Shown: positions 1 through 6,674 of the stretch, one piece after another | How the letters are laid out: every line of letters starts with the position of its first letter | Position numbering within the stretch: the first letter of the stretch is position 1 | Assembly: GCA_903844845.1 (NCBI GenBank) | Contig: CAIMVG010000003.1 | Coordinates: 1 to 35,205 of the forward strand | From: an uncultured Dehalococcoidia bacterium | Lineage (GTDB): Bacteria; Chloroflexota; Dehalococcoidia; Dehalococcoidales; UBA1222 | DNA length: 35,205 nucleotides | Reading direction: 5' to 3' | Program-made: the position numbers and the translations under genes | The notes under the pieces: generated by a model | What the model was told of the DNA's origin: nothing | What the model saw: the letters and a program-made list of their open reading frames with translations, nothing else | Databases searched by the model: none

Positions 1-25
1 GGCGAGGCCTGCCGAGTTGAGGCGG

Positions 26-125
26 TGCGCACAATTAACTTATGTTACCGGCCAGACTGAGCCGCAGTGAAGTTAGCATAAGACTTGATTGTGCGCAGGG
101 GCGGGGTACAGATGCGGCCCTTCGA
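26..125 (+). repeat. Hairpin module copy 1 (TGCGCACAAT stem)
   Basis: Bases 26-35 pair with 88-97 over 10 bp, and an inner stem pairs 39-44 with 77-82. The stem is followed by GGGGCGGGG and then CCCTTCGA (118-125), the same 3' arrangement as the CAGTCG-type modules although the stem sequence is unrelated. Confidence 0.55.
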
Positions 126-150
126 TACATTTGATGGAAAACCAGGCCGA

Positions 151-189
151 GGGACACTCCGGCTTATGCGGCGCTGGACGGAGTGGACC
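151..189 (+). repeat. Class B hairpin with tandem G-A mismatches, copy 1
   Basis: CACTCCG (155-161) pairs with CGGAGTG (179-185). Outside it, GA (153-154) faces GA (186-187), and GG (151-152) pairs with CC (188-189). Tandem GA/GA is a classic sheared-pair RNA motif. The same arrangement recurs at 341-384 with different paired bases. Confidence 0.5.
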
Positions 190-248
190 GAGGGGAGACT
201 GATTATAGATATGCCTGTTGAGCAGAACCTGCGTTTTGGGGGTGCGGA

Positions 249-316
249 TGCCAGTCGGCGCGGCGTCCGTGTTAGAGCGGCGACTGGCATGGGGCGGTAT
301 AAATGGTGCCCTACGA
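249..316 (+). repeat. CAGTCG hairpin module, copy 2
   Basis: TGCCAGTCG (249-257) pairs with CGACTGGCA (281-289). The loop contains GCGGCGTCCG and GAGCGG, as in the 741 copy. A G-rich strand follows and the module ends with CCCTACGA (309-316). GCGTTTTGG precedes it at 231, as it does before the copy at 741. Confidence 0.6.
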
Positions 317-340
317 CACTCGTTTGCGGCAACACAGAAC

Positions 341-384
341 GTGCGACGCTCCGGCGAACATTTAGCGGTGACGGAGCGGAGCAC
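341..384 (+). repeat. Class B hairpin with tandem G-A mismatches, copy 2
   Basis: CGCTCCG (347-353) pairs with CGGAGCG (372-378). GA (345-346) faces GA (379-380), and GTGC (341-344) pairs with GCAC (381-384). Compared with 151-189 the second base pair changes from A-T to G-C, a compensatory change. Confidence 0.5.
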
Positions 385-483
385 GAGGGAACGAGCCAGT
401 TATAGCCAACGCCAACTTATTAGGCATGAACTGGCGAGTGACCGTTTCAACCTCCCGCTTGCCGCAAGGTGATTGGGGGGCGG

Positions 484-513
484 GTAACAGTCCGCCGGTG
501 AGCGGGCTGTTAC
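484..513 (+). repeat. Hairpin GTAACAGTCCG / CGGGCTGTTAC
   Basis: An 11-bp stem (484-494 with 503-513) has one T-G pair (491 with 506), which would be an A-C mismatch on the other strand and so favours a plus-strand RNA. It is preceded by GGGGGGCGG and followed by GGGGG, like the CAGTCG modules. Confidence 0.5.
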
Positions 514-546
514 GGGGGACATACTCAAGACTTTTCAGATGCGGGG

Positions 547-610
547 GCCAGTCGGCGGCCTGTGTGCGGACGACTGGCAGGCGGCGGGGCTATGAATACG
601 TACCCCTCGA
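547..610 (+). repeat. CAGTCG hairpin module, copy 3
   Basis: GCCAGTCG (547-554) pairs with CGACTGGC (571-578). It is followed by GGCGGCGGGG and ends with CCCCTCGA (603-610), which fits the shared module end with one difference. Confidence 0.55.
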
Positions 611-740
611 CAAGGCACTGATGATTAACAGGATAGCGGCTGCAACCCGGCGCTGCCTACCTCCCCTGCCGGGGTGCGCCGCGAAAGAGCGAGCCAGGGC
701 GGAACCCGAAAGAGCGGATAATGCGTTTTGGCGGGGCGGG

Positions 741-807
741 TGCCAGTCGGTGCGGCGTCCGGAGCGGCGACTGGCAGGGGCGGGGACACCAGCCTCGTGC
801 CCTCCGT
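741..807 (+). repeat. CAGTCG hairpin module, copy 4
   Basis: TGCCAGTCG (741-749) pairs with CGACTGGCA (768-776), flanked by GGGGCGGG before and GGGGCGGGG after, and ends with CCCTCCGT (800-807). GCGTTT (723-728) and AAACGC (814-819) could form an outer closing stem. Confidence 0.6.
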
Positions 808-818
808 TGATATAAACG

Positions 819-858
819 CTTTACCCTAGCCACTGCGAAGCAGATCGGCTGGGTAAAG
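819..858 (+). repeat. Bulged hairpin with inner CTGC-GAA-GCAG stem-loop
   Basis: CTTTACCC (819-826) and AGCC (828-831) pair with GGCTGGGTAAAG (847-858), leaving one bulged T at 827. Inside, CTGC and GCAG pair around a GAA loop (833-843). This hairpin lies between two CAGTCG modules. Confidence 0.5.
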
Positions 859-912
859 CCACTATAACCGTAAGAAGCGTTACCCTCGCCGTCAGCATCA
901 TCGAGGGGCGGG

Positions 913-948
913 TTCAGTCGGGCGGACGTGTCAGGGAGCACGACTGAA
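913..948 (+). repeat. CAGTCG hairpin module, copy 5 (covarying stem)
   Basis: TTCAGTCG (913-920) pairs with CGACTGAA (941-948). Relative to the TGCCAGTCG copies the base pairs at the stem foot have changed on both sides. It is flanked by GAGGGGCGGG and CGGGGCGG. Confidence 0.55.
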
Positions 949-995
949 CGGGGCGGAGTGGCCTCTGCGTAACCTCAAGGTTGGGCGGGGGCGAG

Positions 996-1054
996 TGCCA
1001 GTCGACGCGTGTGTGTGGCGACTGGCACGGGGACGGGCACCTCCTGCCCTCCGA
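996..1054 (+). repeat. CAGTCG hairpin module, copy 6
   Basis: TGCCAGTCG (996-1004) pairs with CGACTGGCA (1019-1027). A small second hairpin follows (GGGCA with TGCCC), then CCCTCCGA (1047-1054). A short AACC-TCAA-GGTT hairpin precedes it at 971-982. Confidence 0.6.
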
Positions 1055-1069
1055 AAACGCTTATTCTGG

Positions 1070-1094
1070 ATTCCCGAGTCTGCTGCTCGGGAAT
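1070..1094 (+). repeat. REP-like palindrome, copy 1
   Basis: ATTCCCGAG (1070-1078) pairs with CTCGGGAAT (1086-1094), preceded by TTCTGG and followed by GACAA. The same element recurs at 10862 and 14090, each time shortly upstream of a phage structural gene. It resembles the common GGATTCCCG...CGGGAATGAC intergenic repeats of many bacteria. Confidence 0.7.
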
Positions 1095-1131
1095 GACAAA
1101 CGGGGCAATGACACAACAATAGGAGAAACAA

Positions 1132-1569
1132 ATGGCAGACACCGATAAACCTAAGAAGGCAGGCCGCCCTATGCTGGTATTTGATGACAGTCAGTGGGCT
1201 ATCATTGATGCCAAACTGGCAGAACAATGCCCTGACGGGGAGATAGCGGCAGCCCTCGGCATAGACCGCGCTACGTTTCTCAACCACAAGAAAAAGGATC
1301 CTGCATTTGCTGAACGCTACGAATGCGGCAAAGAGAAGGGAAAGAGTTTGATGCGCCACCTGGCGTTCGAGTCGGCCAAAGGTTGCGACCCCAAACCCCT
1401 GCTGGATGAAAACGGAAAGCAGGTTTATAAAAAGAATGGCGAACCAGCTACTTATGGTGGGCGTGAACCTAACATAACGATGCAGATTGTGCTTGGCAAT
1501 ACATACCTGGGTTTTAAGGACAAGCAAACTTCGGGTGAAGTGGTATTCAGAGTGGTAATGGATGACTGA
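1132..1569 (+). CDS. terS: Terminase small subunit
   Basis: A 145-residue protein that would recognise phage DNA and hand it to the large terminase at the start of head filling. After a basic, flexible N terminus it has a helix-turn-helix-like stretch around residues 33-52 (DGEIAAALGIDRATFLNHKK), followed by the KDPAFAERYECGKEKGK helix typical of phage small terminases. The ATG at 1132 follows AGGAG at a normal distance. The last 8 bases overlap the start of the large subunit, so the two are translationally coupled. The candidate structured RNA and a REP-like element lie directly upstream. The family call rests on the HTH, the size and the position before an unmistakable large terminase. Confidence 0.85.
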   Translation: MADTDKPKKAGRPMLVFDDSQWAIIDAKLAEQCPDGEIAAALGIDRATFLNHKKKDPAFAERYECGKEKGKSLMRHLAFESAKGCDPKPLLDENGKQVYKKNGEPATYGGREPNITMQIVLGNTYLGFKDKQTSGEVVFRVVMDD

Positions 1570-2845
1570 TTACGTCATCCACGTACGCAACACACTGAAA
1601 CACCCATGCCAGCACGAGTTCGTACACTGCGATAAGAAACGCATCGTCATCAAGGCGGGGCGCAGGGGCGGAAAGACCGTCGGCATCGCCACACGGGCAG
1701 TAAATCGCTTCCTGAGCGGGCGCAGGCAGCTTTACGCGGCGCCAACAGCAGAACAAACCGACGCGTTCTGGTTCGAAGTGTTAAGAGCGCTGGCTGAACC
1801 ACTCCAATCCGGGGCGCTCAAGCTGGATAAGTCGGAGCGCACCATCGAGAAGCCCGGCACCAAGCAGAGAATCAAGGCCAAGACGGCATGGAACGCCGAC
1901 ACCCTGCGCGGAGACTATGCCGACGACCTCTACCTCGACGAATACCAATTAATGAATGAGGACGCCTGGGAAGTGGTTGGCCAACCCATGCTGCTCGACA
2001 ACAATGGCGACGCGGTGTTCATCTACACACCGCCGTCACTCATCTCAGCGGGGGTGTCAAAAGCGAGGGACCCACTCCACGCCTCCAAGCTGTTTAAGAA
2101 GATGCAGTCGGACACCTCCGGTTTGTGTGCTGTGTTCCACTTCACGTCGTGGGACAATCCTTTCATATCGCGTGTTGCACTGCAGATAATAGCGCGTGAT
2201 ATGAGCCAGACGTCCTACCGGCAGGAGATCATGGCTGAGGACGACGAGGTATCGCCCAGGCAGCTCATCTACAGCGGTTTCAACGAGAGTGTGTGCAAGG
2301 TACCGCGCATGGCTATAAACGACAGATGGATTGTTTACTCTGGTCATGACTTCGGCGGGGCTAATCCAGCGGCATTGTTCTTCGCACAGAATCCGGACAC
2401 AGGATTTTTATATGCCTTTCAAGAATATCTGCCCGGTGGCGGCAGGTCAACTTTTCAGCACGTGGAAGAGTTCAAGCGCATCACCGCCGGCTTGCATGTC
2501 AACAGGAGGGCAGGAGGCAGTCATCAGGAAGATGAGATAAGGCAGGGATATGCAGCGCATGGCTGGCCGATCAGGGCTCCCAAAATAGAACGGGTTGGTG
2601 CTGGCATCGACAAAGTGCGCGGCATGTTCGAGCTGGGCAAGGTCTTCATATTCGAGGACCTGGTGCATACGCTGTCCGAGTTATCGGTCTACAAGTGGAA
2701 AGTGGATACGAGCGGCACGATTACCGACGACATTGAGGACAAGGCCAAGTTCCACCTGATGGACTGTATGCGATACATCCTCGGCGAGTTCGCGCCTGAG
2801 ACGGCGGATATTCGAGGTGGGCCGGAGGTGAGAGGGGGGTGGTAG
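1562..2845 (+). CDS. terL: Terminase large subunit (packaging ATPase/nuclease)
   Basis: A 427-residue motor that pumps DNA into the prohead and cuts it. The ATPase Walker A is GRRGGKT (33-39) and Walker B with the catalytic Glu is DDLYLDE (121-127). The C-terminal RNase H-like nuclease begins near GHDFGGANPAA, whose Asp is the first metal ligand, and ends with a DIEDKAKFHLMDCMRYIL-type segment carrying late acidic residues. All key residues appear intact and the length is normal for a compact TerL. The start overlaps terS by 8 bases. Just after the stop the gene order turns to the opposite strand, where a cargo cassette separates it from the portal gene, which would normally follow directly. 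Confidence 0.95.
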   Translation: MTDYVIHVRNTLKHPCQHEFVHCDKKRIVIKAGRRGGKTVGIATRAVNRFLSGRRQLYAAPTAEQTDAFWFEVLRALAEPLQSGALKLDKSERTIEKPGTKQRIKAKTAWNADTLRGDYADDLYLDEYQLMNEDAWEVVGQPMLLDNNGDAVFIYTPPSLISAGVSKARDPLHASKLFKKMQSDTSGLCAVFHFTSWDNPFISRVALQIIARDMSQTSYRQEIMAEDDEVSPRQLIYSGFNESVCKVPRMAINDRWIVYSGHDFGGANPAALFFAQNPDTGFLYAFQEYLPGGGRSTFQHVEEFKRITAGLHVNRRAGGSHQEDEIRQGYAAHGWPIRAPKIERVGAGIDKVRGMFELGKVFIFEDLVHTLSELSVYKWKVDTSGTITDDIEDKAKFHLMDCMRYILGEFAPETADIRGGPEVRGGW

Positions 2846-2853
2846 ACGAGAGG

Positions 2854-3333
2854 TCAACTGCCTAACCCATTAACTTTGTTTAATCCCAACTCTCTCCATT
2901 GGCATTGCAGTCGTTCTACGTCTATTTTGCCCTTGGGCAGAGACCAGCACGGAGTCCAATCTTTTAACCCCTGGGCACGAGCTGTATCTATACCCGCCTG
3001 TATCTGTTTAGCAACGATATTTGATGTTTCCAGAAAAGCCTCAAAACCAGCCTCTTTGGGCAGAAGACGAACAAAAACATAATAGTTGTTTTCCCCAAGC
3101 CACTGGTCGTAGGTAGTGCCGACCGGCCAAAAGGCCACTTTGTTTTGAGATGTTTTCACCTGGAGATTGGCGTGCCACGAACCGTCAACACTGGATACCA
3201 AAACATCGACTCCCGCAGTATTTCTTATCGTTGGCAGGGCGATTAAACCGCGTAAGCTCAGTTGAGATACGACGAAATGAACGCCTGCAACACCTATGAG
3301 AGTATTTGAAACCCTCAGTTTAGTGATAGTCAT
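2854..3333 (-). CDS. PD-(D/E)XK-like nuclease-family protein
   Basis: A protein of about 159 residues and the last gene of the reverse cassette. Its N-terminal half reads as a restriction-endonuclease-like fold: a helix with GVHFVVSQLSLRG, then NTAGVDVLVS and LQVKTS. The Asp and the QVK triad (Q in place of the usual E) match the D...(E/Q)xK core of small PD-(D/E)XK families found in phages and mobile elements. I chose the ATG at 3333 over an upstream in-frame start because AGGAG lies just before it in the mRNA. The C-terminal part, rich in Trp and Lys, is unrecognised. The target is unknown: it could be a defence nuclease, a repair or recombination enzyme, or inactive. It converges with terL with only 8 bases between stops. 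Confidence 0.6.
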   Translation of the reverse strand: MTITKLRVSNTLIGVAGVHFVVSQLSLRGLIALPTIRNTAGVDVLVSSVDGSWHANLQVKTSQNKVAFWPVGTTYDQWLGENNYYVFVRLLPKEAGFEAFLETSNIVAKQIQAGIDTARAQGLKDWTPCWSLPKGKIDVERLQCQWRELGLNKVNGLGS

Positions 3334-3402
3334 AGACCTGCCTGCTCCTTTTGAGTGCCTATTATGAAAAGAACACAATACACAGTTTGCGATAACGATA
3401 TA

Positions 3403-3858
3403 TTAAAAATTCAAAGCCGAGTATTGCCACTTACCCGCGAACGGAGAATATACCATAGAAGCAATGGGGAACTGGTCTGAGAGAGCTTTGAAAGCGGGTT
3501 TAAAATGTTTGTCGAAATAAATTTCATCCCAATAGTCAGTTATTATTAAGATTACTTTGAGTTTACTATGGCAACCAATCGCACAGGCTATACCCAAGTT
3601 CAAATGGAGAATGAAATTGGCTCTGCCTTCACATGCGATAACAAGTAAATCGGTACAGGGGCCCTTTGTATCGCTCGGAATGTAATTTATCCCCTCTTCC
3701 GAAGGGAAACCCTGCCCCATACGCTTTGCCCACCCTTTTCTGCGCGGCTCCCCTGCATCGTCGAAAAAATCGGAAAACATAGAACTGGCGACATGTATAC
3801 TCCTGCTTGATATCCCGGAGCCGCCCAAATTTTCAACTAACTGATTACGAGCGATCAT
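3403..3858 (-). CDS. Hypothetical protein of reverse cassette
   Basis: A 151-residue protein I do not recognise. It has a very strong ribosome site (AAGGAGGA) before the ATG, so it is very likely real. The middle holds two hydrophobic beta-like stretches, LLVIACEG and LKVILIITDYWD, separated by a predicted helix, which suggests a small alpha/beta domain. No signal peptide or membrane segment is convincing. It lies third in a four-gene reverse operon, between a small Cys-containing protein and a PD-(D/E)XK-like protein, with gaps of about 70 bases. Low GC compared with terL and portal suggests separate ancestry. Confidence 0.6.
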   Translation of the reverse strand: MIARNQLVENLGGSGISSRSIHVASSMFSDFFDDAGEPRRKGWAKRMGQGFPSEEGINYIPSDTKGPCTDLLVIACEGRANFILHLNLGIACAIGCHSKLKVILIITDYWDEIYFDKHFKPAFKALSDQFPIASMVYSPFAGKWQYSALNF

Positions 3859-3928
3859 TTGTTCCTCCTTGTCGACATGGGTTTTCTTGTATCAAACCAC
3901 TTGTGTGCGAATTAACAATAACAAACTG

Positions 3929-4132
3929 CTATTTTGTTTTTTCATTAATCTGTTTATCAAGATCTTCCAAGAGGCTACAGAGGGATCGATAGCCTGTCTG
4001 CCCCGGTCCCGAACTTTTATCATTATATGGGGTGCGCGGGTCAACCATGATGTAATTTTTACATTTCCTGCATGTATCCGTAACGCCGTATTCGCAAACT
4101 TGCCAACGGGCAACCGCTTCAGGTAATTTCAT
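3929..4132 (-). CDS. Small Cys-containing protein of reverse cassette
   Basis: A 67-residue protein whose start is fixed by AAGGAGGAA a few bases before the ATG. A competing overlapping frame has no such site and was not chosen. Cysteines at about 13, 21 and 24 (CEYGVTDTCRKC) and another near 51 could make a small metal-binding knuckle. The C-terminal third is charged and helical. It is the second gene of the cassette, 46 bases after its upstream neighbour. Function unknown. Confidence 0.5.
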   Translation of the reverse strand: MKLPEAVARWQVCEYGVTDTCRKCKNYIMVDPRTPYNDKSSGPGQTGYRSLCSLLEDLDKQINEKTK

Positions 4133-4178
4133 AGTATTTCCTCCTTAATTTAATTCACTTGATTTCACGGACGAATAA

Positions 4179-4601
4179 TTATCGGACCTCTTCAGTGTTT
4201 TCTAATACAACCTCCTTCCAAATTGGTATTAATTTGTACCCACTTTTTTCATTGTTTATTAGTGGGCGCTTTAGCACTATGCCATGTATTTTCCCTTGTT
4301 TTTTTGTTTGTGCTCCCAGGGATGAAAGTGAACCACCAACACCAGTTGAATCCTCTCCAAGTTTCTTAAGTTGGTCTTTCCAATCATCCTCATCATTATG
4401 GGCCAGACTCACTAATATACGCTTGGCCTTCGGGCTCAAACCTGCCCATGCCGAAAGAACAAGGTCTTTTGTCCAATCATCTACTGGCAAGTTGATACTT
4501 TTGCTTACAAGTTCTTTATTTCCTTGTAATTCGCCAAGTTTAGCCATTACTGAGGCTAATTCACCAATTTCCCCTTCGACTGTAATCGTGATCTTTGCCA
4601 T
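4179..4601 (-). CDS. Hypothetical protein, first gene of reverse cassette
   Basis: A 140-residue unrecognised protein. It begins MAKITITVEGEIGELASVM, a beta strand followed by a helix, and then carries LSPKAKRILVSLAHNDEDDW, which looks like a small helical unit of the kind seen in winged-helix regulators. If so it could be the cassette's regulator, but that is inference only. The ATG at 4601 follows GGAG in the mRNA. A TATAAT hexamer lies about 40 bases upstream on the same strand, so this is probably the first gene of the operon running 4601 to 2854. Confidence 0.6.
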   Translation of the reverse strand: MAKITITVEGEIGELASVMAKLGELQGNKELVSKSINLPVDDWTKDLVLSAWAGLSPKAKRILVSLAHNDEDDWKDQLKKLGEDSTGVGGSLSSLGAQTKKQGKIHGIVLKRPLINNEKSGYKLIPIWKEVVLENTEEVR

Positions 4602-4639
4602 AGAATCTCCTTAAAGCCTTTTCATTCTTGGATGTATCT

Positions 4640-4659
4640 ATTATACCATACCTTGTCAA
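4640..4659 (-). promoter_or_regulatory. Candidate promoter elements for the reverse cassette
   Basis: On the minus strand there is a perfect TATAAT (4640-4645) with a perfect TTGACA (4654-4659) only 8 bases upstream. That is too close to be its -35, so TATAAT more likely uses a weak TTTTAC-like -35 further upstream. The position, about 40 bases before the first cassette gene, supports a promoter here. Confidence 0.4.
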
Positions 4660-4721
4660 GCATAAGTAAAACTTAAGAAACTTGAAGCAATTTGACAACT
4701 GGCAATGACACGTGAGGTTAT

Positions 4722-6383
4722 ATGGACTATTTGAAACTTATCGAGGAAAAGCAGAGTGAATATGCTGGCATGTATGAACGCATGGACTCCGACGCGGCCA
4801 TGTTTCACACCCGCCCCTACCAGATGCTCGGCGTAGACGGCAAGAAGATTAACAAGGCCTATCACATCACCCTGCTGGACGCATCCCAGTTTCTGGACAA
4901 GACCACCACACGTATAACCTCCGTCAAGCGCCAGGTGCTTGTCGAAGCGGAGAAGCTGTCGGGGGAAAAGACGGCTATTATCGAGAACTTCCTGACCGAC
5001 CTCCAATTTGAGATAGACTCGCGCTTATGCGACAGCGGAGAAAGGGACTCCTACACCCAGCACAGCGAGTTGGTCTGCGCCAGAGGGCCTATCGTGGAAC
5101 AAAACCTCCTGCGTGTGGAAGGCGGACAGCTGGTGCCTGACTCGCGGCCCATCGATGCCAGATGGTTCACCTACGAGTTGAGCGGGGGAAAGATGCTGTG
5201 GGGCTGTGTGGAAAGCATGCGCAGTGCCGCCGATATTGAGAACGAGTTCGGCTGCCAGGTATCAGGCAAGAGCGCCTCCGTGCTGGACTTCTGGAATGAG
5301 AAGATGGAGCTTATCTACGTTGACAGACGACTCGTGGCCGAAAGGGCCAACGGCTACGGCTACCCACCCTTCGTCATGGCCTTTCCTGCTACATCCTCAG
5401 CCATACGGGACGCCGACTATTATATGCGTCTGGGAGACTCCATCATGCACTCGCTCCGTACCGCGGACAGCAAATACCTCTTCGACGAAAAGAACTTCGT
5501 GGCCTCTGTCCTGAAGACGCTGGCTTCCAAATCCATCGCGCCTGACCTGCAGTTTCCCTCGCCTGCCGATGGGGATTACCAGAAGCTGCCGCAGGAATAT
5601 CCCGCCGGAACAGGCGTCATGTTACAGACACATGAGCCGGTTGAACTGATACCGCGGCCTGACGTGTCCGAGGCAGTCAAGGAATATGACATCAAGATAC
5701 AGGGGCAGATAGACCGGGGCACCTTCTCGGCGCTGGACTACGGCACCATCGACATGCCGCTGTCTGCCGTGGCGATTTCCCGTGTGATGCAGGGCAAAGA
5801 TGAACTGCTGCTGCCGCGCCTTAACGCGCTGGCGGCGCTGTGCCAGGCCTCCGCCCGAATGAAGGTAAGGCAGTTTCAACGACTGGGAGAAAAACTGGAC
5901 CTCGGAGAATACGGACACCGGCGCAGTTATTCGCCCGTAGACCTCGACGGGGAATACATCATCAAGTATCGATTTTATACCTCGTCACAGGAACAGATGG
6001 CCGGCGCCGCCGCAATCTGTAACGCTCTGGGCGACCACGTATCCGAAGAGTTCAAACAGGATCAGATACTTAAACTGCAGGACCCGGCGGGAATGCGGGC
6101 GCAGATCGCCGCAGAAAAGGCCGTGAGAGACGACCCGGCGCTGGAGAAATACGACCAGATGTGCCTGTTCATCAAGGGACAGGAAGCGGCCACGGATTTG
6201 GGCGTAAAGAAAGACCTCGACATGAAGGCGCGTATCACACTCGACCTGCTGATAGGCATTCTGAAGCAGCGCAAGATAAACGGGGGGCAGGGCAAGCCGT
6301 TGAATCTGGCAGAGAAAGCCAAGTCGCCGGCCACGCAGGCGGTGCCCATGTTTGCAGGGGGGCAGGGGGTGAATACGGTATGA
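4722..6383 (+). CDS. Phage portal protein
   Basis: A 553-residue protein that would form the dodecameric ring through which DNA enters and leaves the capsid. The assignment rests on its size, its place between terminase and scaffold/capsid, and a portal-like layout: an N-terminal helical region, a beta-rich wing in the middle, a long helical stretch near SRVMQGKDELLLPRLNALAA, and a C-terminal part with many charged helices. Sequence resemblance to a specific portal family is not clear to me, so it may be a divergent group. The ribosome site is weak (GTGAGG). The stop overlaps the start of the next tiny gene (ATGA), indicating coupling. Confidence 0.8.
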   Translation: MDYLKLIEEKQSEYAGMYERMDSDAAMFHTRPYQMLGVDGKKINKAYHITLLDASQFLDKTTTRITSVKRQVLVEAEKLSGEKTAIIENFLTDLQFEIDSRLCDSGERDSYTQHSELVCARGPIVEQNLLRVEGGQLVPDSRPIDARWFTYELSGGKMLWGCVESMRSAADIENEFGCQVSGKSASVLDFWNEKMELIYVDRRLVAERANGYGYPPFVMAFPATSSAIRDADYYMRLGDSIMHSLRTADSKYLFDEKNFVASVLKTLASKSIAPDLQFPSPADGDYQKLPQEYPAGTGVMLQTHEPVELIPRPDVSEAVKEYDIKIQGQIDRGTFSALDYGTIDMPLSAVAISRVMQGKDELLLPRLNALAALCQASARMKVRQFQRLGEKLDLGEYGHRRSYSPVDLDGEYIIKYRFYTSSQEQMAGAAAICNALGDHVSEEFKQDQILKLQDPAGMRAQIAAEKAVRDDPALEKYDQMCLFIKGQEAATDLGVKKDLDMKARITLDLLIGILKQRKINGGQGKPLNLAEKAKSPATQAVPMFAGGQGVNTV

Positions 6384-6520
6384 ACGAAGAATATTTGACG
6401 ATTGAAGAGGCGGACGGGAGGATACGGGAGGCGCTGGACGAACCAGAGGGCGGGCAGGTGGCGGGTGTGGGACAGGGAACGGGCGACAAGGCCACCGGCA
6501 AGTTGGATACTGTGAAATAA
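6380..6520 (+). CDS. Tiny phage protein coupled to portal
   Basis: A 46-residue acidic and Gly-rich protein (MNEEYLTIEEADGRIREALD at the start). Its ATG shares bases with the portal stop codon (ATGA), and GC content matches the phage structural genes, so it belongs to the original phage operon rather than to the following cassette. Function unknown. Confidence 0.55.
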   Translation: MNEEYLTIEEADGRIREALDEPEGGQVAGVGQGTGDKATGKLDTVK

Positions 6521-6624
6521 TGGGCGGGATACTTTTAAACCAGATATCACGGATTCGACTTCAGTCTTGTCTTAATTGAACACAATCATCAAGATGATTA
6601 TAATAACTAGTATGCATAATACAC

Positions 6625-6653
6625 TTGACTAACTAATCAGATTATGCTATTGT
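6625..6653 (+). promoter_or_regulatory. Sigma70-type promoter of the phosphatase/DnaA-domain cassette
   Basis: TTGACT (6625-6630), a 17-base spacer and TATTGT (6648-6653). Only 21 bases separate the -10 from the first codon at 6675, with AAGGAGGA in between, so the leader is very short. This gives the cassette its own promoter. Confidence 0.6.
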
Positions 6654-6674
6654 TTGGTTTAAGGAGGAAGAAAT

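Larger units (their letters stand above)
1..1058 (+). ncRNA. Candidate large structured phage RNA (hairpin array) upstream of terminase
   Basis: This 1.1 kb has open frames but none with a ribosome site or recognisable protein, and it is packed with inverted repeats. At least ten hairpins are visible. A recurring module is a CAGTCG-type stem followed by a G-rich strand and then a conserved CCCTNCGA-like end (118-125, 309-316, 603-610, 800-807, 1047-1054). Stems keep pairing while their sequence changes: TGCCAGTCG/CGACTGGCA, TTCAGTCG/CGACTGAA, GTAACAGTCCG/CGGGCTGTTAC, CACTCCG/CGGAGTG and CGCTCCG/CGGAGCG. One G-T pair and two tandem G-A mismatches make sense only if the plus strand is the RNA. 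GCGTTTT (231, 723) and AAACGC (814, 1054) could close longer-range helices. The 5' end may lie before base 1. Size and place recall the large ornate phage RNAs (GOLLD, ROOL), but I recognise no sequence match. Alternatives are a packaging site or a replication origin. Confidence 0.5.

Noticed and set aside
590-720. Possible tRNA-like fold in the hairpin region
   Set aside because: No T-arm consensus (GGTTCGAATCC type) and no acceptor pairing could be found.
85-815. Open reading frames in the left 1.1 kb on both strands
   Set aside because: They lack ribosome sites and recognisable composition, overlap one another and run through strong hairpins, so I treat the region as noncoding.
1-1058. 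Hairpin array as a CRISPR array
   Set aside because: Repeats are inverted, differ in sequence and have irregular spacing; there are no uniform spacers and no cas genes.
3892-4113. Alternative 73-codon minus-strand frame in cassette 1
   Set aside because: It overlaps the 67-residue gene that has a far better ribosome site (AAGGAGGAA).
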